DNA of 64,000 bases from Pararoseomonas baculiformis (GTDB taxonomy: Bacteria > Pseudomonadota > Alphaproteobacteria > Acetobacterales > Acetobacteraceae). The position numbers and the translations under genes were made by a program. This document shows positions 7,436 through 16,666 of this stretch, piece by piece (positions within the stretch are counted from its first letter, which is position 1; each line of letters starts with the position of its first letter). The stretch is from the NCBI RefSeq assembly GCF_017813395.1, contig NZ_JAGIZB010000012.1, positions 1 through 64,000 on the forward strand. Reading direction: 5' to 3'. Below the pieces are notes generated by a model, which saw nothing but the letters and a program-made list of their open reading frames with translations, ran no database searches and was not told the DNA's origin.

Positions 7436-8581
7436 GTGAAGGTCGTGGAGATTCGTGGCTACCTGCTGGGCTTCGCGCCCTCGCCGGCCATTGGCAACGC
7501 GACGCGCATGATCCGCCGGCGTGACTTCCTTCTGCTTGAGCTGGTGACCGACACCGGCGCGCGTGGCTGGGGAGAGGTCTTCGCCTCGCCAGCTGCCGCT
7601 GCGGCCCTGGTGCGCACTCGCCTTGCCCCAATCATCCTCGGCGCCTCGCCGCACCACCACGGCCGTCTTTACGACCGGATGCTCGGCACTCTCGGTTACG
7701 ACCGGCGCGGGCCAGGGATGATGGCGATCTCGGCTGTGGACATGGCGCTGCACGACCTCGCTGCGCAGGACCGGGGCATCAGCGTGGCAGAGGCCCTCGG
7801 CGGCGCTCTTCGGACGCGGCTTCCGGCCTATGCCAGTGCTCCCTTCATCACGACCGATGCGGCCGAACCTTATGGCCACTACCAGACCGAGATCGATGGC
7901 ATCCTTCGCCGCAACTTCCGCGCCCTGAAGCCACGGGCAGGGGTGTCGCCGCGGGCGGATGGCATCATGGCGATGGCGGTGCGCCGGCAGGTCGGGCCGG
8001 ATATTTCGGTCATGGTCGACATCAACCAGGGCTACACGGCGCGAGCGGCCATAGAGTCGGCGCGCCACATGGAGGAGGCGGACCTTCTCTGGATCGAGGA
8101 GCCGGTCCAGCCGGAAGACGTGCCGGGTTACTCCATGGTGTCAGCTGCCGTGCCCACTGCCATTGCGGGAGGGGAGGCGCTCGGCAGCCTGGCGGCCTTC
8201 CGCGACTTTCTCGCCGCGGGTGCGATGTCCGTGCTGCAGCCCGATCTGACAGTCTGTGGCGGCTTCACGGGCTTCCTCCGCATCGCGGCACTGGCTGCCG
8301 CCTATGATCTGCCGGTCATGCCGCACGTTTTCGGCACGGTGGTGAACATGCGTGCCGCTCTCCAGGCGGCAGCCCTCGTCACGCCACGGCGCGGTGCGCC
8401 GGGCGAGTATCCCTGGATCGAGTGTGACGCATCGGCCAACCCCCTACTGGATCTGGCAGGAGCGCTTCCCGTGAGTGCTGATGGCACGATTGCCGTTCCT
8501 GACGCCCCTGGCACAGGGCTGGATCTGCAGAGCGAGCGTCTTGCTCCCTGGATCAGCGAGACCTGGCGGCTCGCGGCCTGA
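7436..8581 (+). CDS. Mandelate racemase/muconate lactonizing enzyme-family protein
   Basis: A 381-residue enolase-superfamily enzyme. The family abstracts a proton alpha to a carboxylate on a Mg-bound sugar acid or aromatic acid. An N-terminal capping domain is followed by a TIM barrel with metal ligands in VMVDINQGY (Asp, about 196), WIEEPVQP (Glu, about 221) and IAGGEALGS (Glu, about 246), and a late MPHVFGT His motif. The second-strand base motif reads ALKPRAG, that is K-x-R rather than K-x-K, which may narrow the reaction to a dehydratase-like subgroup. GTG 7436 is chosen because GGAGG lies eight bases upstream and it matches the family N-terminus. It is the first gene of a plus-strand operon with Bug and HD genes. 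Confidence 0.86.
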   Translation: MKVVEIRGYLLGFAPSPAIGNATRMIRRRDFLLLELVTDTGARGWGEVFASPAAAAALVRTRLAPIILGASPHHHGRLYDRMLGTLGYDRRGPGMMAISAVDMALHDLAAQDRGISVAEALGGALRTRLPAYASAPFITTDAAEPYGHYQTEIDGILRRNFRALKPRAGVSPRADGIMAMAVRRQVGPDISVMVDINQGYTARAAIESARHMEEADLLWIEEPVQPEDVPGYSMVSAAVPTAIAGGEALGSLAAFRDFLAAGAMSVLQPDLTVCGGFTGFLRIAALAAAYDLPVMPHVFGTVVNMRAALQAAALVTPRRGAPGEYPWIECDASANPLLDLAGALPVSADGTIAVPDAPGTGLDLQSERLAPWISETWRLAA

Positions 8582-8620
8582 ACGGTCCCCAGAACATCTG
8601 TCCCGGAAGGAGAAAACGAC

Positions 8621-9607
8621 ATGCAGAAGCTGACCCGTCGTGTGGCTCTTGGTGCAGTTGCCCTTGCCGGCCCTGTCCTGACGTTGCCCCGCAACGGCCG
8701 TGCGGCGACCTGGCCCGACCGCCCTGTAACCCTGGTCGTGCCATTTCCGCCGGGTGGCAGCAACGACGTGGTGACACGGTTGGTGGCCCAGCCGCTCTCC
8801 CAGGCGCTGGGGCAGCCTTTCGTCGTGGAAAACCGCCCCGGCGCGAACGGCAACATCGGGGCGGCTCAGGTCGCCCGGGCAGCGCCAGATGGCTACACGG
8901 TCCTGGTTTCGGGCAACGGCCAGAACGCGATGAACCACGGGCTGTACCGCAACATACCCTACGACTCCCGCACGGCTTTCGTGCATGTCGCCCAGCTCGC
9001 CTCCCTGCCGAACGCCCTCGTTGTCGCTGAGAGCTTCCCGGCCCGGACTCTCCAAGACCTGATCCGCATGGCGAAGGAAAAGCCGGGCGACATCACCTTC
9101 GCTAGTCCTGGCAGCGGCTCCTCCGGACACCTCGCCATGGCAATGCTGATGCGCGCAGCGGGGATCGAGATGCTGCACGTCCCCTACCGCGGCGCCGCAC
9201 CTGCCATCACCGACGTGATCGCGGGGCAGGTGCCGGTCGTCATGATCAATGTGGACATTCCCCTGCCACATGTGCGCGCTGGCCGCCTGCGTGTGCTCGC
9301 CGTCACGAGCGAGGCGCGGAGCCCGCTCTACCCGGAGGCGCCGACGGTCGCGGAAAGCGGATTTCCCGGCTTCTCCGCGGTCGGATGGCTCGGTCTTTCT
9401 CTTCCCGCGGGCACGCCGCCGGACATCGTGACGCGCCTGCACGGCGCCTGCACCCGGGTATTACAGGATCCGCAGATCCGGGAGCGCTTTGCCGCCAGCG
9501 GCTACATCCCCGGTCAGGGCTCACCGGCCGACTACGCCCGTTTCGTTGATTCCGAGATCATTAAGTGGGGCGGCGTGACGCGCCAACTCAACATCGTGCT
9601 GGAGTAG
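8621..9607 (+). CDS. TctC/Bug-family substrate-binding protein 1
   Basis: A 328-residue periplasmic binding protein of the tripartite tricarboxylate transporter receptor (Bug) family. It has a twin-Arg-like signal (MQKLTRRVALGAVALAGP), then WPDRPVTLVVPFPPGGSNDVV, the VVENRPGANGNIG loop, ASPGSGSSGHLAMAML and HVPYRGAAPAITDVI. These loops bind the carboxylate of a dicarboxylate or aromatic acid ligand. It lies 39 bases after the enolase-superfamily gene with GGAGAA before ATG 8621, and is co-transcribed with it. No TctA or TctB membrane component is present in the window. Confidence 0.93.
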   Translation: MQKLTRRVALGAVALAGPVLTLPRNGRAATWPDRPVTLVVPFPPGGSNDVVTRLVAQPLSQALGQPFVVENRPGANGNIGAAQVARAAPDGYTVLVSGNGQNAMNHGLYRNIPYDSRTAFVHVAQLASLPNALVVAESFPARTLQDLIRMAKEKPGDITFASPGSGSSGHLAMAMLMRAAGIEMLHVPYRGAAPAITDVIAGQVPVVMINVDIPLPHVRAGRLRVLAVTSEARSPLYPEAPTVAESGFPGFSAVGWLGLSLPAGTPPDIVTRLHGACTRVLQDPQIRERFAASGYIPGQGSPADYARFVDSEIIKWGGVTRQLNIVLE

Positions 9608-9614
9608 GAGCGCC

Positions 9615-10277
9615 ATGAACTTCATGGACCGCCGCCCACGGCGCGAGATCACCGATGCCTTGCGCGCCACGGTGCTGGAGGATCTCCCCGAACTGGCGGA
9701 CGTCAAGCATGAAGAGCTGCGGCGCAAATGCGTGGAGGTCTGGTGCCTCGCCCTGGCGGAGAGCAGCTTCGCGCGTGTCTCCGACATCCCCGGCGAGTCC
9801 AACCCGGGCCAGTTCGCCCTGAAGCGCGGCGACCAGGCCACGCATCTGCGTGGCGTAACCCGCATCGCCCTTTCCATTGCCGACGAATTTGCAGCCATGG
9901 ACCCCGCCGTGCGGATCGACCGCGACCTGGTGATCGCCGGGGGGCTGACACACGATGTTGGCAAGCCCTGGGAGTTCGACGAGGCCAATCGCGCGCGCTG
10001 GACGGGCGATCCCTCGGCCACGGGGCTGCCCTCCCTGCGGCATCCGGTCTACGGCGCGCATCTCTGCATCGCGGCGGGGCTGCCGGAAGAGCTGGCGCAC
10101 ATTGCCCTTGCCCACTCCTTCGAGGGTGAGCACCTGATCCGCAGCCTGGAATGCCTCATCGTGCAACGGGCGGACCACCTCTGGTGGTCGATCGCTGGCG
10201 GCTGCGGGCTGCTCCAGCCCTTGGCCGACCCCATCCTTGAGGCCCGGAAGATCGTGGCCCGTCCGATCCCCGACTGA
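9615..10277 (+). CDS. HD-domain phosphohydrolase-like protein
   Basis: A 220-residue cytoplasmic protein with an HD metal-dependent hydrolase core. Visible elements are DQATHLRGVTRIAL (first His), GGLTHDVGKPWEF (the HD pair), RHPVYGAHLCIA, ALAHSFEGEH and LIVQRADHLWW (distal Asp). The protein belongs to the broad HD superfamily (nucleotide or small phosphoester hydrolases); the substrate is unknown. It starts seven bases after the first Bug gene with GGAG ahead, and is followed by a second Bug gene, so it belongs to the same catabolic operon. An HD enzyme in such an operon is unusual. Confidence 0.75.
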   Translation: MNFMDRRPRREITDALRATVLEDLPELADVKHEELRRKCVEVWCLALAESSFARVSDIPGESNPGQFALKRGDQATHLRGVTRIALSIADEFAAMDPAVRIDRDLVIAGGLTHDVGKPWEFDEANRARWTGDPSATGLPSLRHPVYGAHLCIAAGLPEELAHIALAHSFEGEHLIRSLECLIVQRADHLWWSIAGGCGLLQPLADPILEARKIVARPIPD

Positions 10278-10309
10278 ACCGAGCCGGACGTCGAAGAAAG
10301 GAAGCCGAC

Positions 10310-11278
10310 ATGAGATCGGTCCATCGCCGCACTGCCCTGTTTCTCCCTGCTCTCCTCGCCGCCGCCCCTGCCCGTGCCGAATGGCCCGACCGGCCCGTCC
10401 GCGTCATCGTGCCTTTCGCGCCGGGTGGCAGTTCCGACCTCATCGCTCGGCTGATCGGGACGGAACTTCAGGCGCGGCTAGGCCAGCCCGTCGTGGTGGA
10501 GAATCGCGGTGGTGCCAACGGCGCCATCGGTATGGCGTCCGCGGCCCAGGCCCCCGCCGACGGATACACCCTGGTGGCCGGCCATATCGGGACTCACGCA
10601 ATCACGCCGGCTATCATGCGTAGTCCCGGCTACGACACATTGCGCGACTTCACGACGATTGCGGTTCCTGCGACCTCCTCCTCCGTGCTGGTGGTACCGC
10701 AGGCCAGCCCGGTCCGGGACCTGAGAGGGCTGCTCGACCTCGCCCGCGCCAGGCCGGGCGCGCTGAGCTACGGCTCACCTGGAGTTGGCTCGCCTTCCCA
10801 CGTCACAGTCGTCCTGCTCTCGAAAATGACGGGGATCAGCGCGCAGCATGTGCCATACCGCGGCGGCGGCCCGGCGGTGACTGATCTTGTTGCGGGCACT
10901 CTGGATTTCATGTTCGCCGGGCCGGCAGAAGTACTTGGGCAGATCCAATCTGGCCGGCTGCGTGCATTGGCCACTACCGGGGAGCGACGCTCCCCCGGCA
11001 GCCCGAACCTGCCAACGGTCGCGGAGGCGGGCGTCCCGGGCTTTCAGTTCACTGTCTGGCACGCCCTTTCCACGCGTGCGGGCACGCCGCCAGCGGTTCT
11101 CGATCGGTTGCGAGGAGAAGTCGCGGCCGTTCTCGGGAGCGAGGCAGTTCAAGCCCGCCTTCGCGACGTAGGCCTCGAACGTGGACCGCAAGATGCTCTG
11201 GCGGCCGAAGCCATGCTGCGGGCCGAGGTCAGGAGATGGGGCACGCTGGTTCATGAGGCCGGTATTCAGGCGGATTGA
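10310..11278 (+). CDS. TctC/Bug-family substrate-binding protein 2
   Basis: A 322-residue Bug-type binding protein with an N-terminal export signal (MRSVHRRTALFLPALLAAAP ending at ARA), WPDRPVRVIVPFAPGGSSDL, the VVENRGGANGAIG loop and VPYRGGGPAVTDLVAG. It closes the plus-strand operon that begins with the enolase-superfamily gene. AAAGGAAG precedes ATG 10310. Clear divergence from the first Bug protein of the operon suggests a different or broadened ligand rather than a recent tandem copy. Confidence 0.92.
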   Translation: MRSVHRRTALFLPALLAAAPARAEWPDRPVRVIVPFAPGGSSDLIARLIGTELQARLGQPVVVENRGGANGAIGMASAAQAPADGYTLVAGHIGTHAITPAIMRSPGYDTLRDFTTIAVPATSSSVLVVPQASPVRDLRGLLDLARARPGALSYGSPGVGSPSHVTVVLLSKMTGISAQHVPYRGGGPAVTDLVAGTLDFMFAGPAEVLGQIQSGRLRALATTGERRSPGSPNLPTVAEAGVPGFQFTVWHALSTRAGTPPAVLDRLRGEVAAVLGSEAVQARLRDVGLERGPQDALAAEAMLRAEVRRWGTLVHEAGIQAD

Positions 11279-11674
11279 ACCACTCACGTCAGGCGTGGCA
11301 CTGGCATCGGAGAGTGACCGTCGATCCGGCAATTCGGAGTGAGGCGCTGCTTTGGGTCTGTGTCGTAGCTGTCGGGGCAGGTTTCCGGAAGTTGTTCATG
11401 ATGTGACGACGAGCGGAAAAGCCGCTCAGGGTCGTGACTGGAGCCGGCCGTGTGGACGGCTCTCCGTTGGCAAGGGTTTCCTGGCGTCTGCCCTGAGCTG
11501 GTTGGTGCGGCCATGTGGCGGGCCTTTGATGCGGCCTCGCATGCACCGCTGGCCATGATGCCTTTCGCGAGGCCGTTGTCATCTAGAGGCCGTCGCGCTT
11601 CCCCTTATAATGCGTGGCCTTGAGGGCGTGGATGCGACCTCATTGGCTCGCCCACGGCCCTGAATTCGGAGGAG
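11279..11674. other. Gene-free stretch
   Basis: About 395 bases between the end of the Bug/HD operon and the nitroreductase gene. Short frames on both strands show no recognisable family and no ribosome site. The promoter of the nitroreductase gene should lie at its 3' end; no clear -35/-10 pair was found. Confidence 0.5.
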
Positions 11675-12511
11675 ATGGTGTTGCTCGATCGTCTACTGGA
11701 CATCGTCAAGGCCCGGTTCGGTTCCTCACCTGTGCTGAAGACAATGCCCGAGGGCATTGAGGTCCTGGCGGCGATGGCAAACCGCCGGGTCATGCGGCGA
11801 TACACCGACAAGCCCGTCGATCCGGCGCTGCTGGAGACGCTCTGTGCCGTGGCGCTTGCGGCGCCATCGAAGTCGGACCTGCAGCAGGCGGATATCATCA
11901 TAGTCTCAGACAAGGCCCAGCGGGACAGGCTGCACGGCCTCATTCCGGACAATCCGTGGATCCGGGAGGCGCCCGCGCTGCTGGTTTTCTGTGCCAACAA
12001 CAGACGTCACCGCCTGATGTTCGAGTGGCGCCAGCAGCCATTCGTGAACGACCATCTGGACCCCTTCTTCAACGCTTCGGTGGATGCAGGCATCGTTCTG
12101 GCGACGTTCATCGCCGCAGCGGACAGGGTCGGCCTGGGGTCATGCCCGGTCAGCGCCATCCGCAACAGGGCAGCGGAGGTTTCCGACCTTCTGGGCTTGC
12201 CGGATCATGTCTTCCCGGTGGCGGGGCTGGGGGTGGGCTGGCCGTCCTTCGCAGGTGTTCTCAGCCCGCGCCTGGGTCTCGACGTCACTATCCACCACGA
12301 CCGATACGATGAGAGCGGCCTCCAGGAAAAGATCGCCGCCTATGACAGGCGGCGCGCGGCCGTGCAGCCATACGCGACGCAGCGATACACGGACCGCTTC
12401 GGGCAGGCGGACGACTACGGATGGTCCGAGGACAAGGTCCGACAGTACTCGGTGCCGGAACGCGCCGATTTTGGCGCCTTCATACGTAAGAAGGGCTTCA
12501 ACCCGGACTAG
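11675..12511 (+). CDS. Nitroreductase-family FMN protein
   Basis: A 278-residue flavoprotein of the nitroreductase family, which reduces nitroaromatics, quinones or flavins with NAD(P)H. The FMN-binding N-terminus reads NRRVMRRYTDKPVD followed by AAPSKSDLQQADI. Further blocks are PALLVFCAN, a dimer-interface helix with NASVDAGIVLATFIAAAD and GLGSCPVSAIR, and a C-terminal extension of about 80 residues ending GAFIRKKGFNPD. GGAGGAG at 11668-11674 directly abuts ATG 11675, so GTG 11678 or TTG 11681 may be the real start. It is monocistronic as far as can be seen. Confidence 0.87.
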   Translation: MVLLDRLLDIVKARFGSSPVLKTMPEGIEVLAAMANRRVMRRYTDKPVDPALLETLCAVALAAPSKSDLQQADIIIVSDKAQRDRLHGLIPDNPWIREAPALLVFCANNRRHRLMFEWRQQPFVNDHLDPFFNASVDAGIVLATFIAAADRVGLGSCPVSAIRNRAAEVSDLLGLPDHVFPVAGLGVGWPSFAGVLSPRLGLDVTIHHDRYDESGLQEKIAAYDRRRAAVQPYATQRYTDRFGQADDYGWSEDKVRQYSVPERADFGAFIRKKGFNPD

Positions 12512-12920
12512 GATATCGGCTGCCGCAGCGGGATCATGCTTGGGGTGAGAGCTAATCCGCTCAACCTGCAGCAGGCAATGCGAAGCCTACGCCGCCAGCA
12601 ATTGGCGAAGGCTCTCGGATTGGCAGCTCCGTCCCCAAAGTCCAGAGGGCCGATCTCCTTCTGCCACATCAGCCATAAGCCGCTTTGAAAGTCACATCCG
12701 CCCTCAGGTTTCTGAGGGCCCAAGAAGAGGCCGCTCCATTCGGGCCGAGGCACCTGCGGGGAGAGGGCGGGCTGCAACCCCACCGGCTATTTCCCCTTCC
12801 TGGAGAATCACAAAGCTGCCCGCCTGGGCTCGCGCCGGATGGCATGGTCTGGCCAAGTGCTGGACCGGTTCTCGTTGCCGCGAGGCCGTGCCGGCAAGAA
12901 GTCGGCACGGCCTCCTTCCG
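12512..12920. other. Gene-free stretch
   Basis: About 410 bases between the convergent nitroreductase gene and the minus-strand catabolic operon. No frame resembles a known family, and no strong terminator hairpin was found for either side. Confidence 0.5.
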
Positions 12921-13892
12921 CTACTCGATAGTGATGTTCCTGCTGGTGATCAAACCGCGCCAGCGATCAGCCTCCTCTTTCATCAGCACCGTGAGCGCTT
13001 CGGGCGTGCTGGCCGAAAGCTCGATGCCCTGCGGCTCCATCCTCTGGCGGAAGCCTGGATCGGCCACCGCCGCATGAATCGCGGAGTTCAGACCGGCCAC
13101 GGCGGCGGCCGGCGTACCAGCGGGCACGTAGAGGCCATACCAGGTGGTGTAGCGGAAGCCTGGTAGACCCTCACGCTCCAACACGGGCACACCTCTCACC
13201 CCCGCTGCATCTGTCGGCGCCGTGACGCCCAATGCGCGGAGCTGTCCCGCCTCTACCAGCGGCAGGAGCGAGGGAATGCTACTGAAGGCAGCGTGGACGC
13301 GCCCCGCCACCAGATCATTGATCAGCGCGCCAGTACCGCGATATGGAACATGCACACCCTCTATTCCGGCGATCGACTGAAACAACTCCGCGCCGAGATG
13401 AGCGAGTCCGCCAGTGCCCGCCGAGGCAAAGCTCATCTCTCCCTTATGGGCCTTCGCATAGGCGATGAACTCCTGAACGTTCCGTGCAGGAAGCGTGGCC
13501 GTCGACACCATGAGATGAGGGCTGGTGCAGACCAGGCTGACCGGGGCCAGGCCGGAAACATCAACGCGGCCAGGGCTTACGAGCGGCTGAAGGACCACAT
13601 TTCCCGAGGCGGCGAGAAAGACGGTGTGCCCATCCGCCGGCGCGCGGGACACCGTGTTGATGGCAATGACCCCCGTTCCGCCGCTGATATTCTCGACTAC
13701 AACGGATTGTCCGAGCGTGGCCTGCATCTGCTGCGCGAGATCGCGCGCCACCACGTCGGCAGGCCCGCCTGCTGCGAAGCCGACGACGAGACGGATCGGG
13801 CGGCTCGGCGCCCAGCCGGTCTGTGCCTTGGCTGAGGCAGCGGCTGTCGCGGGAATGGCGGAAAGGAGCGCCCTCCGGGAGAAACGGTTCAT
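12921..13892 (-). CDS. TctC/Bug-family substrate-binding protein 3
   Basis: A 323-residue Bug-type periplasmic receptor. It has an export signal (MNRFSRRALLSAIPATAAAS ending at AKAQ), PSRPIRLVVGFAAGGPADVV, the VVENISGGTGVIA loop and HVPYRGTGALINDLVAGR. It is the last gene of the seven-gene minus-strand operon and overlaps the GalB-like gene by four bases (ATGA). The binding loops differ from the other five Bug proteins nearby. Confidence 0.92.
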   Translation of the reverse strand: MNRFSRRALLSAIPATAAASAKAQTGWAPSRPIRLVVGFAAGGPADVVARDLAQQMQATLGQSVVVENISGGTGVIAINTVSRAPADGHTVFLAASGNVVLQPLVSPGRVDVSGLAPVSLVCTSPHLMVSTATLPARNVQEFIAYAKAHKGEMSFASAGTGGLAHLGAELFQSIAGIEGVHVPYRGTGALINDLVAGRVHAAFSSIPSLLPLVEAGQLRALGVTAPTDAAGVRGVPVLEREGLPGFRYTTWYGLYVPAGTPAAAVAGLNSAIHAAVADPGFRQRMEPQGIELSASTPEALTVLMKEEADRWRGLITSRNITIE

Positions 13893-14611
13893 GCGGGGAC
13901 TCCCAGCGGAAGGGTGGGCAGGATGATCGGGAAGATGGCCTGATAAGCTTCGCCCTGAAGGGTTGGACGCGCGCTACGGCGCCCCGCCTGGGCACCACGC
14001 TGGCGGGCTACACGGTCGTAGTAGTCCCACAGGTTGCGCTGCGTCGGCATGCAACGCATGGCGGCCTCCTTGGCGGGCCAGACCTCCGTGATGTCGATGA
14101 TCACGTCGGGCGAGAAGCCGCAAAGCTCTGGCTGGTGTGGCTCGAAGCACATAACCTGTGCCGGGATCACATGGTTGCGCCCGCGCCCTGGCGCCTGCGC
14201 GATCATCCGGGCCTCAAGCACCATCTCATGAGTGCGAACATGGTCGAGGTTTGAGGGGTCGCGCTCTGGATGGGTGAGGATGAGGGAGGGACGCTCCTCC
14301 CGCAGGATCTCCGCAAGGCGGTAGGGGATCTCCGGGTCCTTGGGGAGAAGATAGTCACCGAGGTCCAGGATTCGGAGATCCTCGACGCCGAGTGCCTTGG
14401 CAGCCGCCTCGGCCTCCGCCTGGCGGGTGGCAACGACCGAGGCAGTATCGGCCATCTCATCCTGCCAGGCGAGGTTGGACTCGCCGTTCTCCCCACAACT
14501 CAGGCACACCACCGTCACGCCATGACCGGCGCGACGGTGCAGCGCGATGGCACCCCCGGCTCTCCATACGAAATCGCCCACATGAGCGGTGATGACGACG
14601 ATCTCTGACAT
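13889..14611 (-). CDS. PIG-L/LmbE-type protein, GalB-like (4-oxalomesaconate hydratase candidate)
   Basis: A 240-residue Zn-dependent PIG-L fold protein. Most family members are deacetylases with AHPDD; here the motif is ITAHVGDFVWRAGGAIAL, followed by VVCLSCGENGESNLAWQ and SNLDHVRTHEMVLEARMIAQ. The xDFVWRAGGAIAL and CLS-GE-GES pattern is that of GalB, the 4-oxalomesaconate hydratase of gallate degradation, a PIG-L protein repurposed for hydration. The resemblance is from recall of family sequences, so the exact substrate is provisional. An RraA-like aldolase, the expected next step, is the first gene of the same operon, which supports the call. It is 26 bases downstream of the amidohydrolase. 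Confidence 0.74.
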   Translation of the reverse strand: MSEIVVITAHVGDFVWRAGGAIALHRRAGHGVTVVCLSCGENGESNLAWQDEMADTASVVATRQAEAEAAAKALGVEDLRILDLGDYLLPKDPEIPYRLAEILREERPSLILTHPERDPSNLDHVRTHEMVLEARMIAQAPGRGRNHVIPAQVMCFEPHQPELCGFSPDVIIDITEVWPAKEAAMRCMPTQRNLWDYYDRVARQRGAQAGRRSARPTLQGEAYQAIFPIILPTLPLGVPA

Positions 14612-14637
14612 GGTGTCTCCTCAGCACATCGTTTGGT

Positions 14638-15684
14638 TCACGACGAGGACGGCAGCCGGTAGGTGTTGATCGCCGTGCCGCTGAACAGCGCGGTCCTCTC
14701 GTCGAGGGATGCCCGTGCGGCAAACCGCTTGAAGGCATTCCAGAGCACGGCGTAACCGTAGCTGCCCTTGTCAACGGGGAAGTTGCTCTCGAACATGCAG
14801 CGCCTGGCGCCGAAGGCCTCCACGCAGGTCTCCAGATAGGGGTGCCAAGTGGTGGCCAGCTGCTCCGAGGATGGCGGCAGCTCCTGCCGCTCGAAGCCGA
14901 AGCCGTTCACCGCCATGCCAAGGCCGCCAAGCTTCACCACGACGTTCGAGCATCCCGCCAGCAGGCGCATGCGTCTGCTCCAATCGGCGAGAACCTCGGG
15001 GCGTCGCCCCCGGTAGGGGCCCGCCCCGAGCGGTCCCCCGCAATGGTCCAGCACCAGTGTCAAGCCGGGCAGCGCGCGGGCCAGGTCCAGCACCTCGTCA
15101 AGTTGGGTATGATAGGCCCAAATATCGAGTGACAGACCGTGCTCCTCCAGCCGCGCGGCGCCGTGGCGGAAGGCGGGCTCGGAGAGCAGGCCCGGCCGGG
15201 GCGGCACCGGGTTGCTGTTGATCTCCGGCGCCACGTGCCAAGCCGTCTGGTTCCGCACGCCGCGGAAACGGTCGCCTGCGGCGCGGATGTGCCGCTCCAG
15301 CAGGGGAACGACGCCGTCGCCCAGCATCAGGTCCACCATGCCGACGATCCCAGAGCAGGCGCGGGTCGGGCCGTAGAGGCCGCTCGCGCTACACGCCGCG
15401 GCGCCATTCGCGAACTCCGTCTCGCCGAGGCTGCGGAGCTCCTCAGGTCCATCGGCACGATACATGGAGCGTGCCTGGACATAGACCGTCGCCCGCACGT
15501 CGTGCCCGCTGCCTGTGTCGTACAACAACTCGTCCAGCAGGTAGCGCGCGCCGGGCCGGTCCCAGAGGTGGTGGTGCGCGTCCACGATCGGCAGGCCGGG
15601 ATCGAGGATCTCCTCCCGGAGCTGCCCCAGCCAGTCCTCCCGTACCGGCAGGTGCGGCGAGGAGGGCCCTGAGCCTGCCATCAT
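14638..15684 (-). CDS. Amidohydrolase-superfamily TIM-barrel hydrolase
   Basis: A 348-residue protein of the COG3618-type amidohydrolases, which includes lactonases such as fuconolactonase-like and 2-pyrone-4,6-dicarboxylate hydrolase-like enzymes. Metal and catalytic elements are LPIVDAHHHLWDRPG (HxH), YVQARSMY, TLVLDHCGGP (His/Cys strand) and MFESNFPVDKGSYG (terminal Asp). ATG 15684 begins one base after the stop of the upstream Bug gene, implying coupling; upstream in-frame starts would run inside that gene. In this operon a role in opening a lactone intermediate is plausible but not shown. Confidence 0.85.
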   Translation of the reverse strand: MMAGSGPSSPHLPVREDWLGQLREEILDPGLPIVDAHHHLWDRPGARYLLDELLYDTGSGHDVRATVYVQARSMYRADGPEELRSLGETEFANGAAACSASGLYGPTRACSGIVGMVDLMLGDGVVPLLERHIRAAGDRFRGVRNQTAWHVAPEINSNPVPPRPGLLSEPAFRHGAARLEEHGLSLDIWAYHTQLDEVLDLARALPGLTLVLDHCGGPLGAGPYRGRRPEVLADWSRRMRLLAGCSNVVVKLGGLGMAVNGFGFERQELPPSSEQLATTWHPYLETCVEAFGARRCMFESNFPVDKGSYGYAVLWNAFKRFAARASLDERTALFSGTAINTYRLPSSS

Positions 15685-15685
15685 G

Positions 15686-16666
15686 CTACTCCAGCCGGAT
15701 CCCGGCCTCGCGCACGAAGCCCTGCCAGCGTCGGCTCTGTGCGGCGAAGAAGGCTGCGAACTCATCGGGTGTGTTGCGCTCGGCCTGGAGGTCCTGGCTG
15801 CGGAGCTTCTCGGCGACATCCGGCCGGTCGAGCGCATCGTTCAGCAGCGCGTTGAGACGCGCCACCACCGCCGGGGACGTACCCCTCGGCAGGAAAACGC
15901 CGTTCCACTCATAGGTCTCGAAGCCGGGGAGCAGGTCCGAGAGCGGCGGCACATCCGGCAGGGCGGTGAGCCGTCCCCGGCCGGTATGGGCCAACGCGCG
16001 GAGCTTGCCCTCCTTGACGAAACCCACTGGTGCATTGGCGTTGCCGAAGTAGAGGTCCACCGTCCCGGTCATCAGGTCGGTGTAGATGGGCGCGCCGCCG
16101 CGATAAGGTACATGGGTGACCGGCGCGCCCGTCTGCCGCGCGAAAAGCTCCATGGCGAGGTGCTGGATGGAACCGATGCCAGCCGAGGCGCCGTTGATGC
16201 CTCGCTTCTCCTTGGCGTATGCAACCAGCTCAGTGGGCGTCCGGACCGGAAGGCTGGCGGGCACCAGCACGAGTTGCGGCACGGTGATGGTGCGGAAGAC
16301 CGGGATGAAATCCTTCCCGGCATCGTAGGGCAGGTTGTTGAAGAGCGCCCCCTCCACCGAGAGACCGGTCGATCCGTGCAGGAGCGTGTAGCCGTCAGGC
16401 GCCGCTTGCGCGAAGGCGGCCGCGCCGATCGTGCCCGTGGCACCCGGGCGGTTCTCGATCACGAAGGGCTTGCCGGTCTCTTGCGAGAGAGCGTTGAAGA
16501 AGAGACGCCCGACGATGTCGGCCGTGCCGCCGGGCGGCCAGGGCAGAATGACGCGCACGGGTCGCTCGGGCCAGGTACCGCCCTGCGCGCGCGCGATGCG
16601 GCTGGAGAGGGCCAACGCCGGGGCTGCGAGCAGCAGGGCCCGGCGGGAAGAGGTCAGCGTTGCCAC
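15686..16666 (-). CDS. TctC/Bug-family substrate-binding protein 4
   Basis: A 326-residue Bug-type receptor. The signal region is SSRRALLLAAPALALSS ending at ARAQ, then WPERPVRVILPWPPGGTADI, the VIENRPGATGTIG loop and VTHVPYRGGAPIYTDLMTG. The start is taken as GTG 16666, inside the 3' end of the preceding Bug gene (13-base overlap), because the signal peptide follows at once; longer frames upstream have no export signal. Overlap on one side and a one-base gap on the other place it firmly in the operon. Confidence 0.9.
   Translation of the reverse strand: MATLTSSRRALLLAAPALALSSRIARAQGGTWPERPVRVILPWPPGGTADIVGRLFFNALSQETGKPFVIENRPGATGTIGAAAFAQAAPDGYTLLHGSTGLSVEGALFNNLPYDAGKDFIPVFRTITVPQLVLVPASLPVRTPTELVAYAKEKRGINGASAGIGSIQHLAMELFARQTGAPVTHVPYRGGAPIYTDLMTGTVDLYFGNANAPVGFVKEGKLRALAHTGRGRLTALPDVPPLSDLLPGFETYEWNGVFLPRGTSPAVVARLNALLNDALDRPDVAEKLRSQDLQAERNTPDEFAAFFAAQSRRWQGFVREAGIRLE

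Noticed and set aside
11289-11582. 97-codon minus-strand frame after the Bug operon
   Set aside because: No family resemblance, no ribosome site, and composition typical of chance frames.
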